A stretch of DNA of 64,000 nt from JTS-RE37 sp963756115. GTDB lineage: Bacteria > Bacteroidota > Bacteroidia > Flavobacteriales > Flavobacteriaceae. The position numbers and the translations under genes were made by a program. The notes beneath the pieces were generated by a model. That model was not told the DNA's origin. It worked only from the letters and a program-made list of their open reading frames with translations, and did not search any database. Where the stretch lies: the NCBI GenBank assembly GCA_963756115.1, contig CAVWMN010000010.1:248001-312000 (forward strand), given 5' to 3'. This document shows, piece by piece, positions 25,628 through 35,110 of this stretch; position 1 is the first letter of the stretch, and each line of letters starts with the position of its first letter.

Positions 25628-27078
25628 TCTTTAAGCAATCGCTGAACAATACAGTAGTTACCTATCTGGGTTTTGCCATAGGGGCCCTGAATACGCTTTT
25701 CCTGTATACCCGCTTCCTAACGGATGAATACTTCGGGCTTGTTGGCGTTATTTTGTCGGCTTCTGCCATCCTGATGCCGCTGCTCGCCTTCGGGATACCC
25801 AACAGCCTTGTAAAGTATTACAGCAATTTCCAGGGTTCAGCCTCTGAAGGCGGTTTCCTGACACTGATGCTGGGTTTGCCCCTTTTTTTTATACTCCCCA
25901 TCGCTGCAGTCAGTTATTTTGCCAATGATGCAATAGGGAATTTCCTTTCCCGGGAAAATGCCATTGTCAGCGATTATGTCTGGTACATTTTCCTTATCGG
26001 TGTTGCCATGGCCTATTTTGAAGTCTTCTATGCCTGGTCCAAGGTCCGCATGCGCTCCGTTTTCGGGAATTTCATGAAGGAGGTATTCGTCCGGGTTGGA
26101 CAGACGCTGCTACTTTTTCTTCTTTATTTTAAAACCATTGACGTGGAAGGGTTCCTGGTTTCCCTCGTCCTTTTGTATGGTATCCGGACGGTGATTATGA
26201 GCCTGTATGCGTTTTCACTGATGCCCCCGAAATGGAGTTTTAATTTTCCGGTGAATACGGGTAAAATTATCAGTTACAGTGCAATCATAATCCTTGGGGG
26301 TTCAGCTGCAGTGATCATCCTGGAGATAGACCGGTTTATGATCAACCAGTATATACAGATCGAAAATGTAGCTTATTACAGTGTAGCGGTCTACATTGCA
26401 ATGGTCATCGCTGTTCCTTCCCGGGCAATGCATCAGATCGCCTATCCGCTCACCGCAGAGATCATGAACCGGGGCGATAATCAACAACTTAAAACCCTCT
26501 ATCAGAAAACTTCCCTCACGTTATTCGTTGTATCCGGGATGATCTTTGCACTGATCCTCCTCAGTATCAGTGACCTGTATGCGTTGTTGCCGGATGCCTA
26601 CCGCACTGGTTTGACCATTGTTTTCCTGATCGGGGCCACTAAAATTTACGATGCCCTTTTGGGGAACAACAATGCCATCCTGTATAATTCGGACCACTAC
26701 CGCGATGTTTTGCTTATGGGGGTAGTACTGGCCGTCATCACTGTGCTTTTTAACCTCTGGCTCATTCCTGAATTTGGATTAAATGGCGCAGCCATTGCCA
26801 CTTTTCTGGCTATTTTCATCTATAATACCATCAAGTTACTCTACGTGCAGCTGAAGTTCAGGATACAACCCTTCACCAGGGAGACGGTCAAAATTGTCCT
26901 GGTACTGCTGGTTCTCGGTATTCCGCTCTGCTTCCTGCCCCTTGAATTTCACCCCCTTGTCAATATAGCTATCAAGAGTATTGTTTTCTCCCTCCTGTAC
27001 ATAATTGCCCTGTACAGGTTTAGGATATCAAAGGATATTTTCCATATCCTGTCAGAGTTCAGGGATCGGTTCAGATAG
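25618..27078 (+). CDS. Oligosaccharide flippase (Wzx/MOP-type membrane protein)
   Basis: 486 residues with about 14 hydrophobic segments spread over the length. It overlaps the end of the glycosyltransferase by 10 bp; a second ATG at 25624 gives an ATGA overlap with that gene's stop and is an equally good start. The N-terminus IFKQSLNNTVVTYLGFAIGALNTLFLYT is a typical polysaccharide biosynthesis (Wzx/PST) opening, and the last third, with GATKIYDALLGNNNAILYNS, resembles the C-terminal PST module. It should move a lipid-linked glycan across the inner membrane. The nearest partners are GT4 and YfhO. Confidence 0.88.
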   Translation: MGMIFKQSLNNTVVTYLGFAIGALNTLFLYTRFLTDEYFGLVGVILSASAILMPLLAFGIPNSLVKYYSNFQGSASEGGFLTLMLGLPLFFILPIAAVSYFANDAIGNFLSRENAIVSDYVWYIFLIGVAMAYFEVFYAWSKVRMRSVFGNFMKEVFVRVGQTLLLFLLYFKTIDVEGFLVSLVLLYGIRTVIMSLYAFSLMPPKWSFNFPVNTGKIISYSAIIILGGSAAVIILEIDRFMINQYIQIENVAYYSVAVYIAMVIAVPSRAMHQIAYPLTAEIMNRGDNQQLKTLYQKTSLTLFVVSGMIFALILLSISDLYALLPDAYRTGLTIVFLIGATKIYDALLGNNNAILYNSDHYRDVLLMGVVLAVITVLFNLWLIPEFGLNGAAIATFLAIFIYNTIKLLYVQLKFRIQPFTRETVKIVLVLLVLGIPLCFLPLEFHPLVNIAIKSIVFSLLYIIALYRFRISKDIFHILSEFRDRFR

Positions 27079-27119
27079 AGCCGTGTTTCCCTTCCTGGCA
27101 TTACCTTACATCGCAGGAT

Positions 27120-27153
27120 AAAAAAACCCCGCAGGGACGGATCCACTGCGGGG
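27120..27153 (-). terminator. Terminator after the low-complexity secreted protein gene
   Basis: On the minus strand an 8-bp stem CCCCGCAG / CTGCGGGG with an 11-nt loop is followed by seven T. It sits 31 bp after the stop of the 27184-28488 gene and also faces the flippase gene on the other strand. Confidence 0.88.
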
Positions 27154-27183
27154 CTAAACAACTAACCAACCTAAAAACTATCT

Positions 27184-28488
27184 TTACTGCACTCCCGTGC
27201 TTCTGCTTCTTACTGTACTACTGGTCCTGCCGGAGGAGGTCCTGCCTGTAGCGCCTTTGCTGGTGCTTCTGGACCTGATCTCACTGCTCCCTGCTTTTCG
27301 TGCCGGGGACCTGTCTGAACTTTTTTTTGCAGCACTCCGCTGAATAGCGCTTCCACTTCCGTAACTCCTGCCGCTATTCCCGGCAGATACTTTTTGTCGT
27401 GTATTCCCTGAGTTGCTTACAGACTGCCCGGTAGCTTGCCGGTTGACCGACCTGGTGTCAGCGTTTCGTCCTGCAGTTGTCCGGATATTCCGGGCTGTAG
27501 CCACCTCGCTCCCTTTGGAGGATCTTCCGGAACCGGTATTTGAGGACCGTGTTTCGGTTTTTTGGGTGCTGCTGCGCACAGTTCCTGAATTCTTACGGGT
27601 ATCACTCCTGCCGGCATTGCTTCTTCCAGTGGTACCGGATTTGTCATTGGAACTCCGTCCCACTGTACTGCTGCTCCTTACCCCGTCACCTGACCTGCTT
27701 ACCGTTTTGCTGGTACGGTCGGAAGATTGGCTGCGGGTTGATGAACTGCTGCTGCTCCGGTAGCCCTCACTCCTCCTGGAACCATTATCACGGACCGCAA
27801 CCCTTTTATCATTACGATAAACCTGATCCCTGGTATTTGCTCTGTTATAGGTATAATGTTCCCCTATCCGGGCATACGCTCTCCTGTGGTTAGACCTGTA
27901 AGGCCGGTAATAAGTATATCGGACCGGGGCATAGTATTGCCTGTAAGGCCTGTTGTATACCAGGCAGAATCCCACGGCGGGCCTGGCAAAATACCGGTAA
28001 TAGGGTCGGTAAACATAATACCTGTTGTATGCATTGATATAGCCGGTATGGTAATCATAAAACCCCCGGTTGTTATAAAAGACCCGCATGCTTCCCAATC
28101 GGTACAACCTGCCATTCCTGTAGCGGATGTTCACTTCGCCGATCTGGTCTACACGACCGTAATAATCATAATAGATCGGGACGTTCTCAACCTGGATCAC
28201 TGCCCCGTAATCATCATACTGCACAAAGGGATCATAATCAAACCCGGAATTAAAAGTGATACTCGCTTGCCTTGTATTGATGCTCGCGCCATAGTTGACA
28301 CGGTTATCTATATAGAAGTCGAACTCCCCGTCCGGATATACAGAAAAGGTTATACCATTTTCAACGAAGATAAAGGAGTTGCCGTAACCGTCCCCGTACC
28401 GAGGCGCAACCTTATCCTCAGGGCTTGCCGCGAGGGAACCAGCTGTACCTAAAACCAGGGCTGTTAGAAGAAGTACATAGTTTTTCAT
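27184..28488 (-). CDS. Secreted Tyr-rich protein with Ser/Arg/Thr-rich low-complexity tail
   Basis: 434 residues. Signal peptide ending near GSLAAS. Residues about 35-150 form an ordered beta-rich region with FSVYPDGEFDFYIDNR, YDDYGAVIQVENVPI and IRYRNGRLYRLGSM. Residues about 150-215 are extremely rich in Tyr, Arg and Asn (NRYYVYRPYYRYFARP). The last about 210 residues are almost only Ser, Arg, Thr, Gly, Ala and Lys (SSSSSTRSQSSDRTSK), strongly basic and surely disordered. I do not recognise a characterised family; such proteins occur in flavobacteria as hypotheticals. The basic tail could bind DNA, polysaccharide or teichoic-acid-like polymers, but that is a guess. The gene is monocistronic with its own terminator. 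Confidence 0.72.
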   Translation of the reverse strand: MKNYVLLLTALVLGTAGSLAASPEDKVAPRYGDGYGNSFIFVENGITFSVYPDGEFDFYIDNRVNYGASINTRQASITFNSGFDYDPFVQYDDYGAVIQVENVPIYYDYYGRVDQIGEVNIRYRNGRLYRLGSMRVFYNNRGFYDYHTGYINAYNRYYVYRPYYRYFARPAVGFCLVYNRPYRQYYAPVRYTYYRPYRSNHRRAYARIGEHYTYNRANTRDQVYRNDKRVAVRDNGSRRSEGYRSSSSSSTRSQSSDRTSKTVSRSGDGVRSSSTVGRSSNDKSGTTGRSNAGRSDTRKNSGTVRSSTQKTETRSSNTGSGRSSKGSEVATARNIRTTAGRNADTRSVNRQATGQSVSNSGNTRQKVSAGNSGRSYGSGSAIQRSAAKKSSDRSPARKAGSSEIRSRSTSKGATGRTSSGRTSSTVRSRSTGVQ

Positions 28489-28857
28489 GATATAAGGTTT
28501 TAAGTTACCGAATGCAATTAGTTACATTCGAAGTGTATATACCAAACAGCGTGCCAAAAATATAATTATTATATAAACATCTGTAAATCAATAAAATATG
28601 ATTTTTGGGTTGAACATTTTTAAAATTTCCCAACCCTTGACATTTAATACATCACATATTAAAAGGCGATCTCCATCCCCTCCGTCGCGTGGTTGGTTGT
28701 TTCGCCAACAGCAGTGAGATATCCCTGTATTAACAGGGACAAGAATAAAAAGTGAACCAAATATTTTCTAACTTTAGTGGTGTATCTGCGTGCTGTTAAC
28801 AGGAATACCGGACCCTGGCCGACGATAGCTGCATTTACAACCCATTTAGTCGAGTCA
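28489..28857. other. Intergenic region of 369 bp
   Basis: No gene seen. It is AT-rich, with a divergent promoter region for the flanking genes. Two inverted repeats are visible: GGGTTG / CAACCC (28607-28612 and 28631-28636) and TCCCTG / CAGGGA (28722-28727 and 28734-28739). A TAACTTTA at 28769-28776, one base off TAnnTTTG, could serve the next plus-strand gene. None looks like a terminator. Confidence 0.55.
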
Positions 28858-29811
28858 ATGAAGTTTTTTATATGGAATATTATAGTTGCACTATGCTTTT
28901 CCGGGCAGGCAATACCTGTTTCTGTATCCTCGGCCTCCCTTCAAAACACAGCCGTTCAACAGCAGGTTTATGTGGGTTCCACACCGGGTGATGCATTCAT
29001 TAAATCCCGGCTGGGGATCCCCGGCGATACACCGATAGATTTTATCCGCTGGAAGTTACAACTGGATACTGCCAGCCGCAGAAGTTTTGAGTTGCAGATC
29101 TCTTATGGCGTAGGGCAGCCTAATACCCTTTTCTTTAAGAATGGGGGACTATCCCAGACTTTCAGGGGTGCGTACACTGTTTCAAGCGATGCGGACCGAT
29201 TAGGGGGCGCTGAAATATTCCGATTGCAGGGAAGCCCGTTTCCGAACGGCCTGGCAATGGTATGCCTGAATGATAACCTAGTGCATGTGCTTACCGCGGA
29301 GGATCACCTTATGGTAGGGAACGGAGGCTGGAGTTATACCCTCAACAAGGAAATGCCAACTGCTTCACAAAATTTACTTCCAAATTTACAAAGTGGTATT
29401 CGTACTCCTGATACCGGTATTATTCAAAGCGTATATGAGGGCCGCACCCCATGTAGCGAAATTGCTGCTGCCTACCATTTGGATGTGAGCACTTCCTGTT
29501 TTAAAATTAAATGGAAACTGACACTGAGCAGGGATGGCAAATCTTTTAAGCCAACAACGTACGCTTTACGGGCGGTGGTAGATAATATGCCCCTTGATGC
29601 ATCCGGCAAATGGGCAATAGAAGAAGGATTTGATACGAATGCAATTATCCTGACACTTCAACCCGACCATTCAGAAGATACCATGTACCTGTTAGTCTCC
29701 GATGAAAATATATCATTTTTCCTGAGCCCTGACAGGAACTTATTGGTTGGAGACGAAAATTTCAGCTATACGCTTAACAGGAGGGTAGCAAGTCCGGAAC
29801 CTCCTCACTGA
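28858..29811 (+). CDS. Secreted protein with two NlpE/copper-resistance-like repeats
   Basis: 317 residues from ATG 28858 with a signal peptide ending near VSSAS; the frame opens at 28777 but that part has no signal features. Two copies of one domain follow: residues about 35-160 (VYVGSTPGDAFIKS, IRWKLQLD, HLMVGNGGWSYTLN) and about 185-310 (VYEGRTPCSEIAAAYHL, IKWKLTLS, NLLVGDENFSYTLN). The second copy has the two cysteines expected for NlpE-like domains (TPCSE, TSCFK); the first copy has lost both. An NlpE-type role in envelope or copper sensing is possible but unproven. The stop TGA shares its last base region with the next frame; the gene is on the same strand as the DUF1080 gene. Confidence 0.6.
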   Translation: MKFFIWNIIVALCFSGQAIPVSVSSASLQNTAVQQQVYVGSTPGDAFIKSRLGIPGDTPIDFIRWKLQLDTASRRSFELQISYGVGQPNTLFFKNGGLSQTFRGAYTVSSDADRLGGAEIFRLQGSPFPNGLAMVCLNDNLVHVLTAEDHLMVGNGGWSYTLNKEMPTASQNLLPNLQSGIRTPDTGIIQSVYEGRTPCSEIAAAYHLDVSTSCFKIKWKLTLSRDGKSFKPTTYALRAVVDNMPLDASGKWAIEEGFDTNAIILTLQPDHSEDTMYLLVSDENISFFLSPDRNLLVGDENFSYTLNRRVASPEPPH

Positions 29812-29927
29812 TGGAATTTGACACCTTTCAGATCCAATTAATCAATCAACACTCCCTGCCAAAACCAAATTTAAATTCATACCTTGATAGAACGTTGCCA
29901 AAGTGCCTACACATGAACCCAATCTCT

Positions 29928-30797
29928 ATGCATTTTTCAAAAAGGTTCCTTTTCCTTTTTCTGGTTGCCATGATCCTTATAATCCAGGCCTGCGGGTCGG
30001 GTCCTGAAAACCCGGACGCTGAGGAATGGGTGCCTTTGTTTGACGGCTCCTCTATGGAAGGATGGATTCCTAAATTTACCGGCTATGATTTGGGTCAGAA
30101 CTACCATGATACTTTTCTGGTCCGGGACAGCCTGTTGAGTGTGCGCTATGCCGTACAGGATACGTTTAAAGGAAATTTCGGCCACCTTTACTTCCGGAAA
30201 AAATTTTCCTATTATAAGGTAAGGGCAACCTATCGCTTTGTCGGGCATCAAATGACCGGCGGGCCGGCCTGGGCTTTCCGCAACAATGGCCTGATGCTGC
30301 ACTGCCAGGATCCGGCCACCCTTGGCCTGGACCAGGATTTTCCCATTTCCCTGGAACTCCAACTCCTCGGGGGAGATGGTATCCATGAGCGGACCAATGC
30401 CAACCTCTGCACCCCGGGTACCAATGTGGTCCTTGGGGATACCCTGTTCATCCCGCACTGTATCAATTCAACCTCGGAAACCTACCAGGGAGACCAATGG
30501 GTTGATGTGGAGGCCGTGGTATTGGGCGATTCGCTGATCCGGCATATCCTAGGGGGGAAAGTGGTGATGGAATACAGCAAACCTACCATCGGTGGTGGCG
30601 CTATCGGGGGTTACGAGCCAGGCGCCTACCGGGAAGGGGAGGCAGTGAAGGAGGGGTATATTGCGATCCAGGCAGAGACCCATCCCATCGACTTTAAATC
30701 GATCGAAATTTTGGACCTCTGCGGGTGTATGGACAAAAAAGCAAAGAATTATAAATCGTACTATATAAAACCGGATGCTGCTGCCTGTGAATATTAA
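29928..30797 (+). CDS. DUF1080 (3-keto-disaccharide hydrolase domain) lipoprotein
   Basis: 289 residues from ATG 29928; another ATG at 29913 is in frame. The lipoprotein signal peptide ends at IIQAC. The body is a concanavalin-like fold: WVPLFDGSSMEGWIPKFTG is the DUF1080 hallmark (LFDG near W), then FGHLYFRKKFSYYKVRATYRF, GLMLHCQDP and FPISLELQLLGG. The domain is named from its role in hydrolysing 3-keto glycosides. It ends with a Cys-rich tail, DLCGCMDKKAKNYKSYYIKP. It precedes a phosphoesterase and a Gfo/Idh/MocA oxidoreductase on the same strand, and a second such oxidoreductase is at 53.6 kb, so a 3-keto sugar route is a reasonable context call. Confidence 0.85.
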   Translation: MHFSKRFLFLFLVAMILIIQACGSGPENPDAEEWVPLFDGSSMEGWIPKFTGYDLGQNYHDTFLVRDSLLSVRYAVQDTFKGNFGHLYFRKKFSYYKVRATYRFVGHQMTGGPAWAFRNNGLMLHCQDPATLGLDQDFPISLELQLLGGDGIHERTNANLCTPGTNVVLGDTLFIPHCINSTSETYQGDQWVDVEAVVLGDSLIRHILGGKVVMEYSKPTIGGGAIGGYEPGAYREGEAVKEGYIAIQAETHPIDFKSIEILDLCGCMDKKAKNYKSYYIKPDAAACEY

Positions 30798-30839
30798 ACC
30801 CCGCTCCCAAAGGTTTCCTAAAATGATTCTTCTGTAGCC

Positions 30840-32009
30840 ATGCAAAGGCAATTTGTCATATTCCTGATCCTTGCCATTTTACTTTGCCCGGCCCATGGCC
30901 AGGAAGTAAGGGGCACCGTTTTTAATGATACCAACGGAAACCTGCTAAGGGATTACGGGGAACCCGGCATCCCCGGCGTGGTCATTTCGGACCAGGATAT
31001 CACCGTTGTTTCGGATGCACGCGGGGGCTATAGCCTGGAAAGCCGTTCCGACTTACCGTATATAATACTATCCCAGCCAACAGGGTATACCGGGAAATAT
31101 TATTATCCAAAAGCGGCTAAGGTCGATTTCCCCCTTGAGAAGGGGGCGGATCAAAGCCATTTTAAATTTATCCATGCCTCGGATACGCATATTGACTCTT
31201 TGAACCTGCCGCGTATGGAGCGTTTCAGAAAAATGGCGGATTCTTTGGGCGTGGCGTTTGTCGTTATTTCAGGGGATTTAGTACGGGACGCCTTGCGGGT
31301 TGACGAACAAACGGCGAGCACATATTACCGGCTTTTTGCAGCAGCTGTCGGGAAGTTTTCGATGCCGGTTTACAGCAGCCCGGGAAACCATGAACTTTTT
31401 GGGATAGAACGGGATAAGTCTCTGGTAGGGGAAGACCATCCGCTGTACGGGAAAAAAATGTACCGGCATTTCCTGGGGCCAGATTACTATTCATTCAATT
31501 ATGGGGGCATCCATTTTATGGGCCTGGCCGGGGTGGATTTTCAGAACCTCTATTACTATGGGGGGGTGGATTCCCTTCAGCTCCGGTGGATAGCGAACGA
31601 CCTGAAATTCCTGCCGGCGGCATCCCCGGTCATCACTTTCAACCATATACCCTTTATTTCCGCAGGTTTTTCCTTTTCAGACTTCGAAAGCGATATTTTC
31701 TATGGCCCCCAACTGCTAGTGCAAAACGGAAAATTGAAACACCGGCATCTGGTCTTTAATTTTGATGAAATCCAGGAAAGGATCGGAAAGCGGCCCTATC
31801 CCCTGGCACTTTCGGGGCACTACCATGTAGCCATGGAAGCCTCCATCGCCGGGGGTACAACCCTGTTCGCCCAGACCGCAGCCATTACCGGGCCGGACCG
31901 TTTTGATTACCATGGCTTCCCGGCAAGATCCGGGTTTACCCTTTATGAAATACAGGACGGGAAACTGGTGTCTGCAGTATTTGTACCGCTGAACCTGCCA
32001 GGGAAATAA
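30840..32009 (+). CDS. Secreted calcineurin-like metallophosphoesterase
   Basis: 389 residues. Signal peptide ending at PAHGQ. An N-terminal immunoglobulin/CNA-B-like module (RGTVFNDTNGNLLRDYGEPG, about 25-90) leads to the phosphoesterase core. Metal ligands: FIHASDTHID, VVISGDLVRD, SSPGNHELFG, ALSGHYHVAME. All are intact for a two-metal active site. A C-terminal MetallophosC-like extension follows. It lies 42 bp after the DUF1080 gene and 135 bp before the Gfo/Idh/MocA gene. The substrate cannot be named; a periplasmic phosphodiester or phosphosugar is likely. Confidence 0.85.
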   Translation: MQRQFVIFLILAILLCPAHGQEVRGTVFNDTNGNLLRDYGEPGIPGVVISDQDITVVSDARGGYSLESRSDLPYIILSQPTGYTGKYYYPKAAKVDFPLEKGADQSHFKFIHASDTHIDSLNLPRMERFRKMADSLGVAFVVISGDLVRDALRVDEQTASTYYRLFAAAVGKFSMPVYSSPGNHELFGIERDKSLVGEDHPLYGKKMYRHFLGPDYYSFNYGGIHFMGLAGVDFQNLYYYGGVDSLQLRWIANDLKFLPAASPVITFNHIPFISAGFSFSDFESDIFYGPQLLVQNGKLKHRHLVFNFDEIQERIGKRPYPLALSGHYHVAMEASIAGGTTLFAQTAAITGPDRFDYHGFPARSGFTLYEIQDGKLVSAVFVPLNLPGK

Positions 32010-32144
32010 TGGTCACCGCTGCCAGATACGGTTTTTGAAAATTTTCCGCCTTATCTGCAATCCTGCTTTGATGTTGCTATTATTTGTGTACATTTAAAGG
32101 AACTAACCAGGGTCTTTTCCAGTGGCCCGAAAACCCTTACTGGT

Positions 32145-33251
32145 ATGGGCTGCAAGCTTCTCCTCACGTTATTGTTCATCCCCTTTTTAAGCACTTCGCT
32201 TTTCAGTCAGCAGCAACCCTTGCGGGTAGGGATTGCCGGGTTGTCGCATAGCCATGTGCATGGGATCCTGGGACGCGAAGATACAGGTGACATTGAAATC
32301 GTAGGGATTGCAGAACCCGACGCAGCGCTTGCCGAACGGTATTCCAAACAGTACGGTTTTGCAATGGATATCGTATACGCCACGTTGGGGGAAATGATAG
32401 GAGCTGTACACCCTGAGGCTGTAACAGCTTTTGGCAGTATATATGATCACCTCTCTGTGGTTGAAGCTTGTGCACCCGAAGGAATCCATGTGATGGTTGA
32501 AAAACCGCTGGCCGTTAGCATGGACCACGCTAAAAAAATGGAGGCCCTGGCCAAAAAATACAAGATCCAGCTGCTGACCAATTATGAAACCACCTGGTAC
32601 CCTTCCAATCACAAAGCATTGGAATTACTGGAGGAAGGTACAATTGGTGCGCTGCGAAAAGTGGTGGTCAGGGATGGCCATAAGGGTCCGGTGGGGATTG
32701 GGGTCAATAAGGAATTCCTGGCGTGGTTGACAGATCCCGTCCTGAATGGGGGAGGGGCCCTGACTGACTTTGGATGCTATGGCGCCAACCTCATCACCTG
32801 GATGCAGCAGGGAGAAAAACCGGCTACCGTTACGGCGGTTACCCAGCAACTCCAGGTATCCAACAACCCCAAGGTGGATGATGAAGCGAATATTATCCTA
32901 ACCTATGACACATCGAACGCACTGATACAGGCCTCTTGGAATTGGCCTATAGGTCGGAAGGACATGGAGGTGTACGGCACAACGGGGGTCTTGTATGCGG
33001 ACAACAAAAACGACCTCCGGTTACTGATCTCAGAAGGATACGACGGGTTCGAAGAAACCAAAGTGGAAACCAACCCATTGGATCCGCCGTACAATGATCC
33101 ATTTTCCCTGTTACATGCAGTTATAAGGAAAAGCACCAGGCTTGAACCCTTCGATCCATCCAGCCTTGAAAATAATATGATTGTTGTTGAGATCCTGGAA
33201 GCAGCCCGCGAAAGCGCCAAAACCCGGCAAACCGTTACCTTGCAGCATTGA
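32145..33251 (+). CDS. Secreted Gfo/Idh/MocA family oxidoreductase
   Basis: 368 residues with an apparent Sec signal peptide ending SLFSQ, which is unusual for a nicotinamide enzyme but common among Bacteroidota members. The dinucleotide site is VGIAGLSHSHVHG, the catalytic EKP motif is MVEKPLAVSMDHAKKM, and the C-terminal domain has GGGALTDFGCYGANLI. Such enzymes oxidise or reduce sugar hydroxyls with a tightly bound or shuttled NAD. Context with DUF1080 suggests formation or removal of a 3-keto group on a glycoside. Confidence 0.88.
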   Translation: MGCKLLLTLLFIPFLSTSLFSQQQPLRVGIAGLSHSHVHGILGREDTGDIEIVGIAEPDAALAERYSKQYGFAMDIVYATLGEMIGAVHPEAVTAFGSIYDHLSVVEACAPEGIHVMVEKPLAVSMDHAKKMEALAKKYKIQLLTNYETTWYPSNHKALELLEEGTIGALRKVVVRDGHKGPVGIGVNKEFLAWLTDPVLNGGGALTDFGCYGANLITWMQQGEKPATVTAVTQQLQVSNNPKVDDEANIILTYDTSNALIQASWNWPIGRKDMEVYGTTGVLYADNKNDLRLLISEGYDGFEETKVETNPLDPPYNDPFSLLHAVIRKSTRLEPFDPSSLENNMIVVEILEAARESAKTRQTVTLQH

Positions 33252-33316
33252 CTATAACGGAAAGGTCATGAGCCGGCTGGTCGGTAGGATAGCCCGGGAT
33301 AACCAGCAACATCAAA

Positions 33317-35037
33317 ATGATAAACCAAACGATATACTATATGCACCAATCTAACTGCCAGCTGCCGATACTATTCGGATTTTTCATGATTTTTTTCTGT
33401 CCGGACTATGGCCTGGCACAGGTCTATGCCGAAAATGGAATGGTGGTATCGGATAATGCCCTGGCATCACAGGTGGGGGTAGAAATTCTTGAAAAAGGCG
33501 GGAACGCCATCGATGCCAGCGTGGCAACGGCATTTGCCCTTGCAGTTACGCATCCGGAAGCCGGAAACATAGGAGGGGGCGGGTTCCTTGTTTTTATGGG
33601 AACTGACAGTTTAGTTACCACCATTGATTTCCGGGAGAAGGCTCCTTTAAAGGCATCTCCTGATATGTACCTGGACGAAACCGGAAAATTCATAGAGGAT
33701 TCCAACAGCGAAGGCCTCAGATCTGTGGGTGTGCCCGGGACCGTAGCAGGATTGTACCTGGCGCATCGAAAATATGGCAATCTGCCCTGGTCAGAATTGG
33801 TACAACCCGCCGTAGATCTGGCTTCCGGGGGTTTTCCGCTTCCCTGGAGCTTGTATACCGTTGCGCTGATGATCCCCCAATGGGGTGCCTCCTATGATAT
33901 TTTACAGCACTACTTCAGCAATCCCGATGGGTCCATGGTAAAACCGGGGGAAACCTGGAAACAGCCTGCCCTGGCGAATACGCTTGCCATGATACGGGAT
34001 AAGGGGCACGATGGGTTTTATAAAGGGGAAGTGGCACATGAGATAGCCCGGTACATGGCAGCGAATGGCGGCCTGATCACCACCGAGGACCTGGAACGGT
34101 ACAAGGCAATTGAAAGGGAACCCGTTACAGGCACCTTCCGTGATTATACAATCTATTCCATGCCACCTCCAAGCTCCGGTGGGGTTGCCCTGATAGAGAT
34201 GCTGAATATGATGGAGCAGGCAGACCTGGAGTCCATCCCATTCAATTCTGCCCGCTACGTACACCTGGTTACAGAGATCATGCGCCGGGCGTTTGCTGAC
34301 CGGGCGCAATTTTTGGGTGACCCCGATTTCAATGCAGTTATGCCACTTGGCAGGCTGACCTCCAAAGCATTTGCCAAATCCAGGTTTGATAACATTGACC
34401 TGGACAAAGCATCTCAAAGTGATTCAACCCAATATGGGCTTCCCTATGACGGAACTCACACCACCCATTTTTCAATAGCCGATGCCCAGGGTAATGCAGT
34501 CTCACTCACGTATACCCTGGAACGCTCTTACGGCTCCGGCCTTGGTTCCTCCAAACTGGGGTTTATTTTTAATAATGAAATGGGTGATTTTAACCCCGTG
34601 CCCGGTATAACCACAACCGATGGCCAGATCGGTTCCGCCCCCAATCTGATCGCGCCGAAAAAAGGATGCTATCCAGTATGACACCCACCATCGTATCCAA
34701 AGAGGGCAAGCCCTACCTTATAATCGGCAGTCCCGGCGGGCGCACCATCATCAATACCGTATTTCAGACCGTATTGAATGTACTTGCCTATGAGATGCGG
34801 ATAGACAGGGCCATTGAGGCCATGAAGATCCATCATCAGTGGTTGCCTGATATATTGCTGTATGAGGGAAACCTATTATCCCCGGATACGGCTACGATCC
34901 TTGAAAAAATGGGTCATACCCTTCAAAGTGAAGAGAGCCTGGGGGTTTTAATGGGAATTATGTATGATCCGGAATTGAACGTATATATAGGGGCCTCGGA
35001 TTCTTCCAGTGCCAATGGAGCTGCCATCGGCTATTAA
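33317..35037 (+). pseudogene. ggt: Gamma-glutamyltransferase, frameshifted
   Basis: The enzyme cleaves glutathione and other gamma-glutamyl peptides in the periplasm and self-cleaves into two subunits. The signal peptide ends near GLAQ. The large-subunit part is intact (MVVSDNALASQVGVEIL, GNIGGGGFLVFM). The nucleophile Thr is in DGTHTTHFSIADAQG, codon 34460-34462. After APKK at 34665 the frame leads to a stop at 34681, while the family sequence continues as KRMLSSMTPTIV and IGSPGGRTIINTVFQ in another frame to 35037. One extra A in the run at about 34656-34661 restores a 573-residue product of normal length. The distal part carries the PGGR oxyanion segment, so a real lesion would kill the enzyme. 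Confidence 0.85.
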
Positions 35038-35110
35038 AAGTAAGGCCTCATGCAGTGATGGCTTATTTACATCGGTTGAGATAGGATTTCCCGCTGACCG
35101 GCCGGCAGGT

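Noticed and set aside
28607..28636. GGGTTG/CAACCC inverted repeat as a terminator
   Set aside because: The 18-nt loop is long, the stem is 6 bp and no T run follows in either direction.
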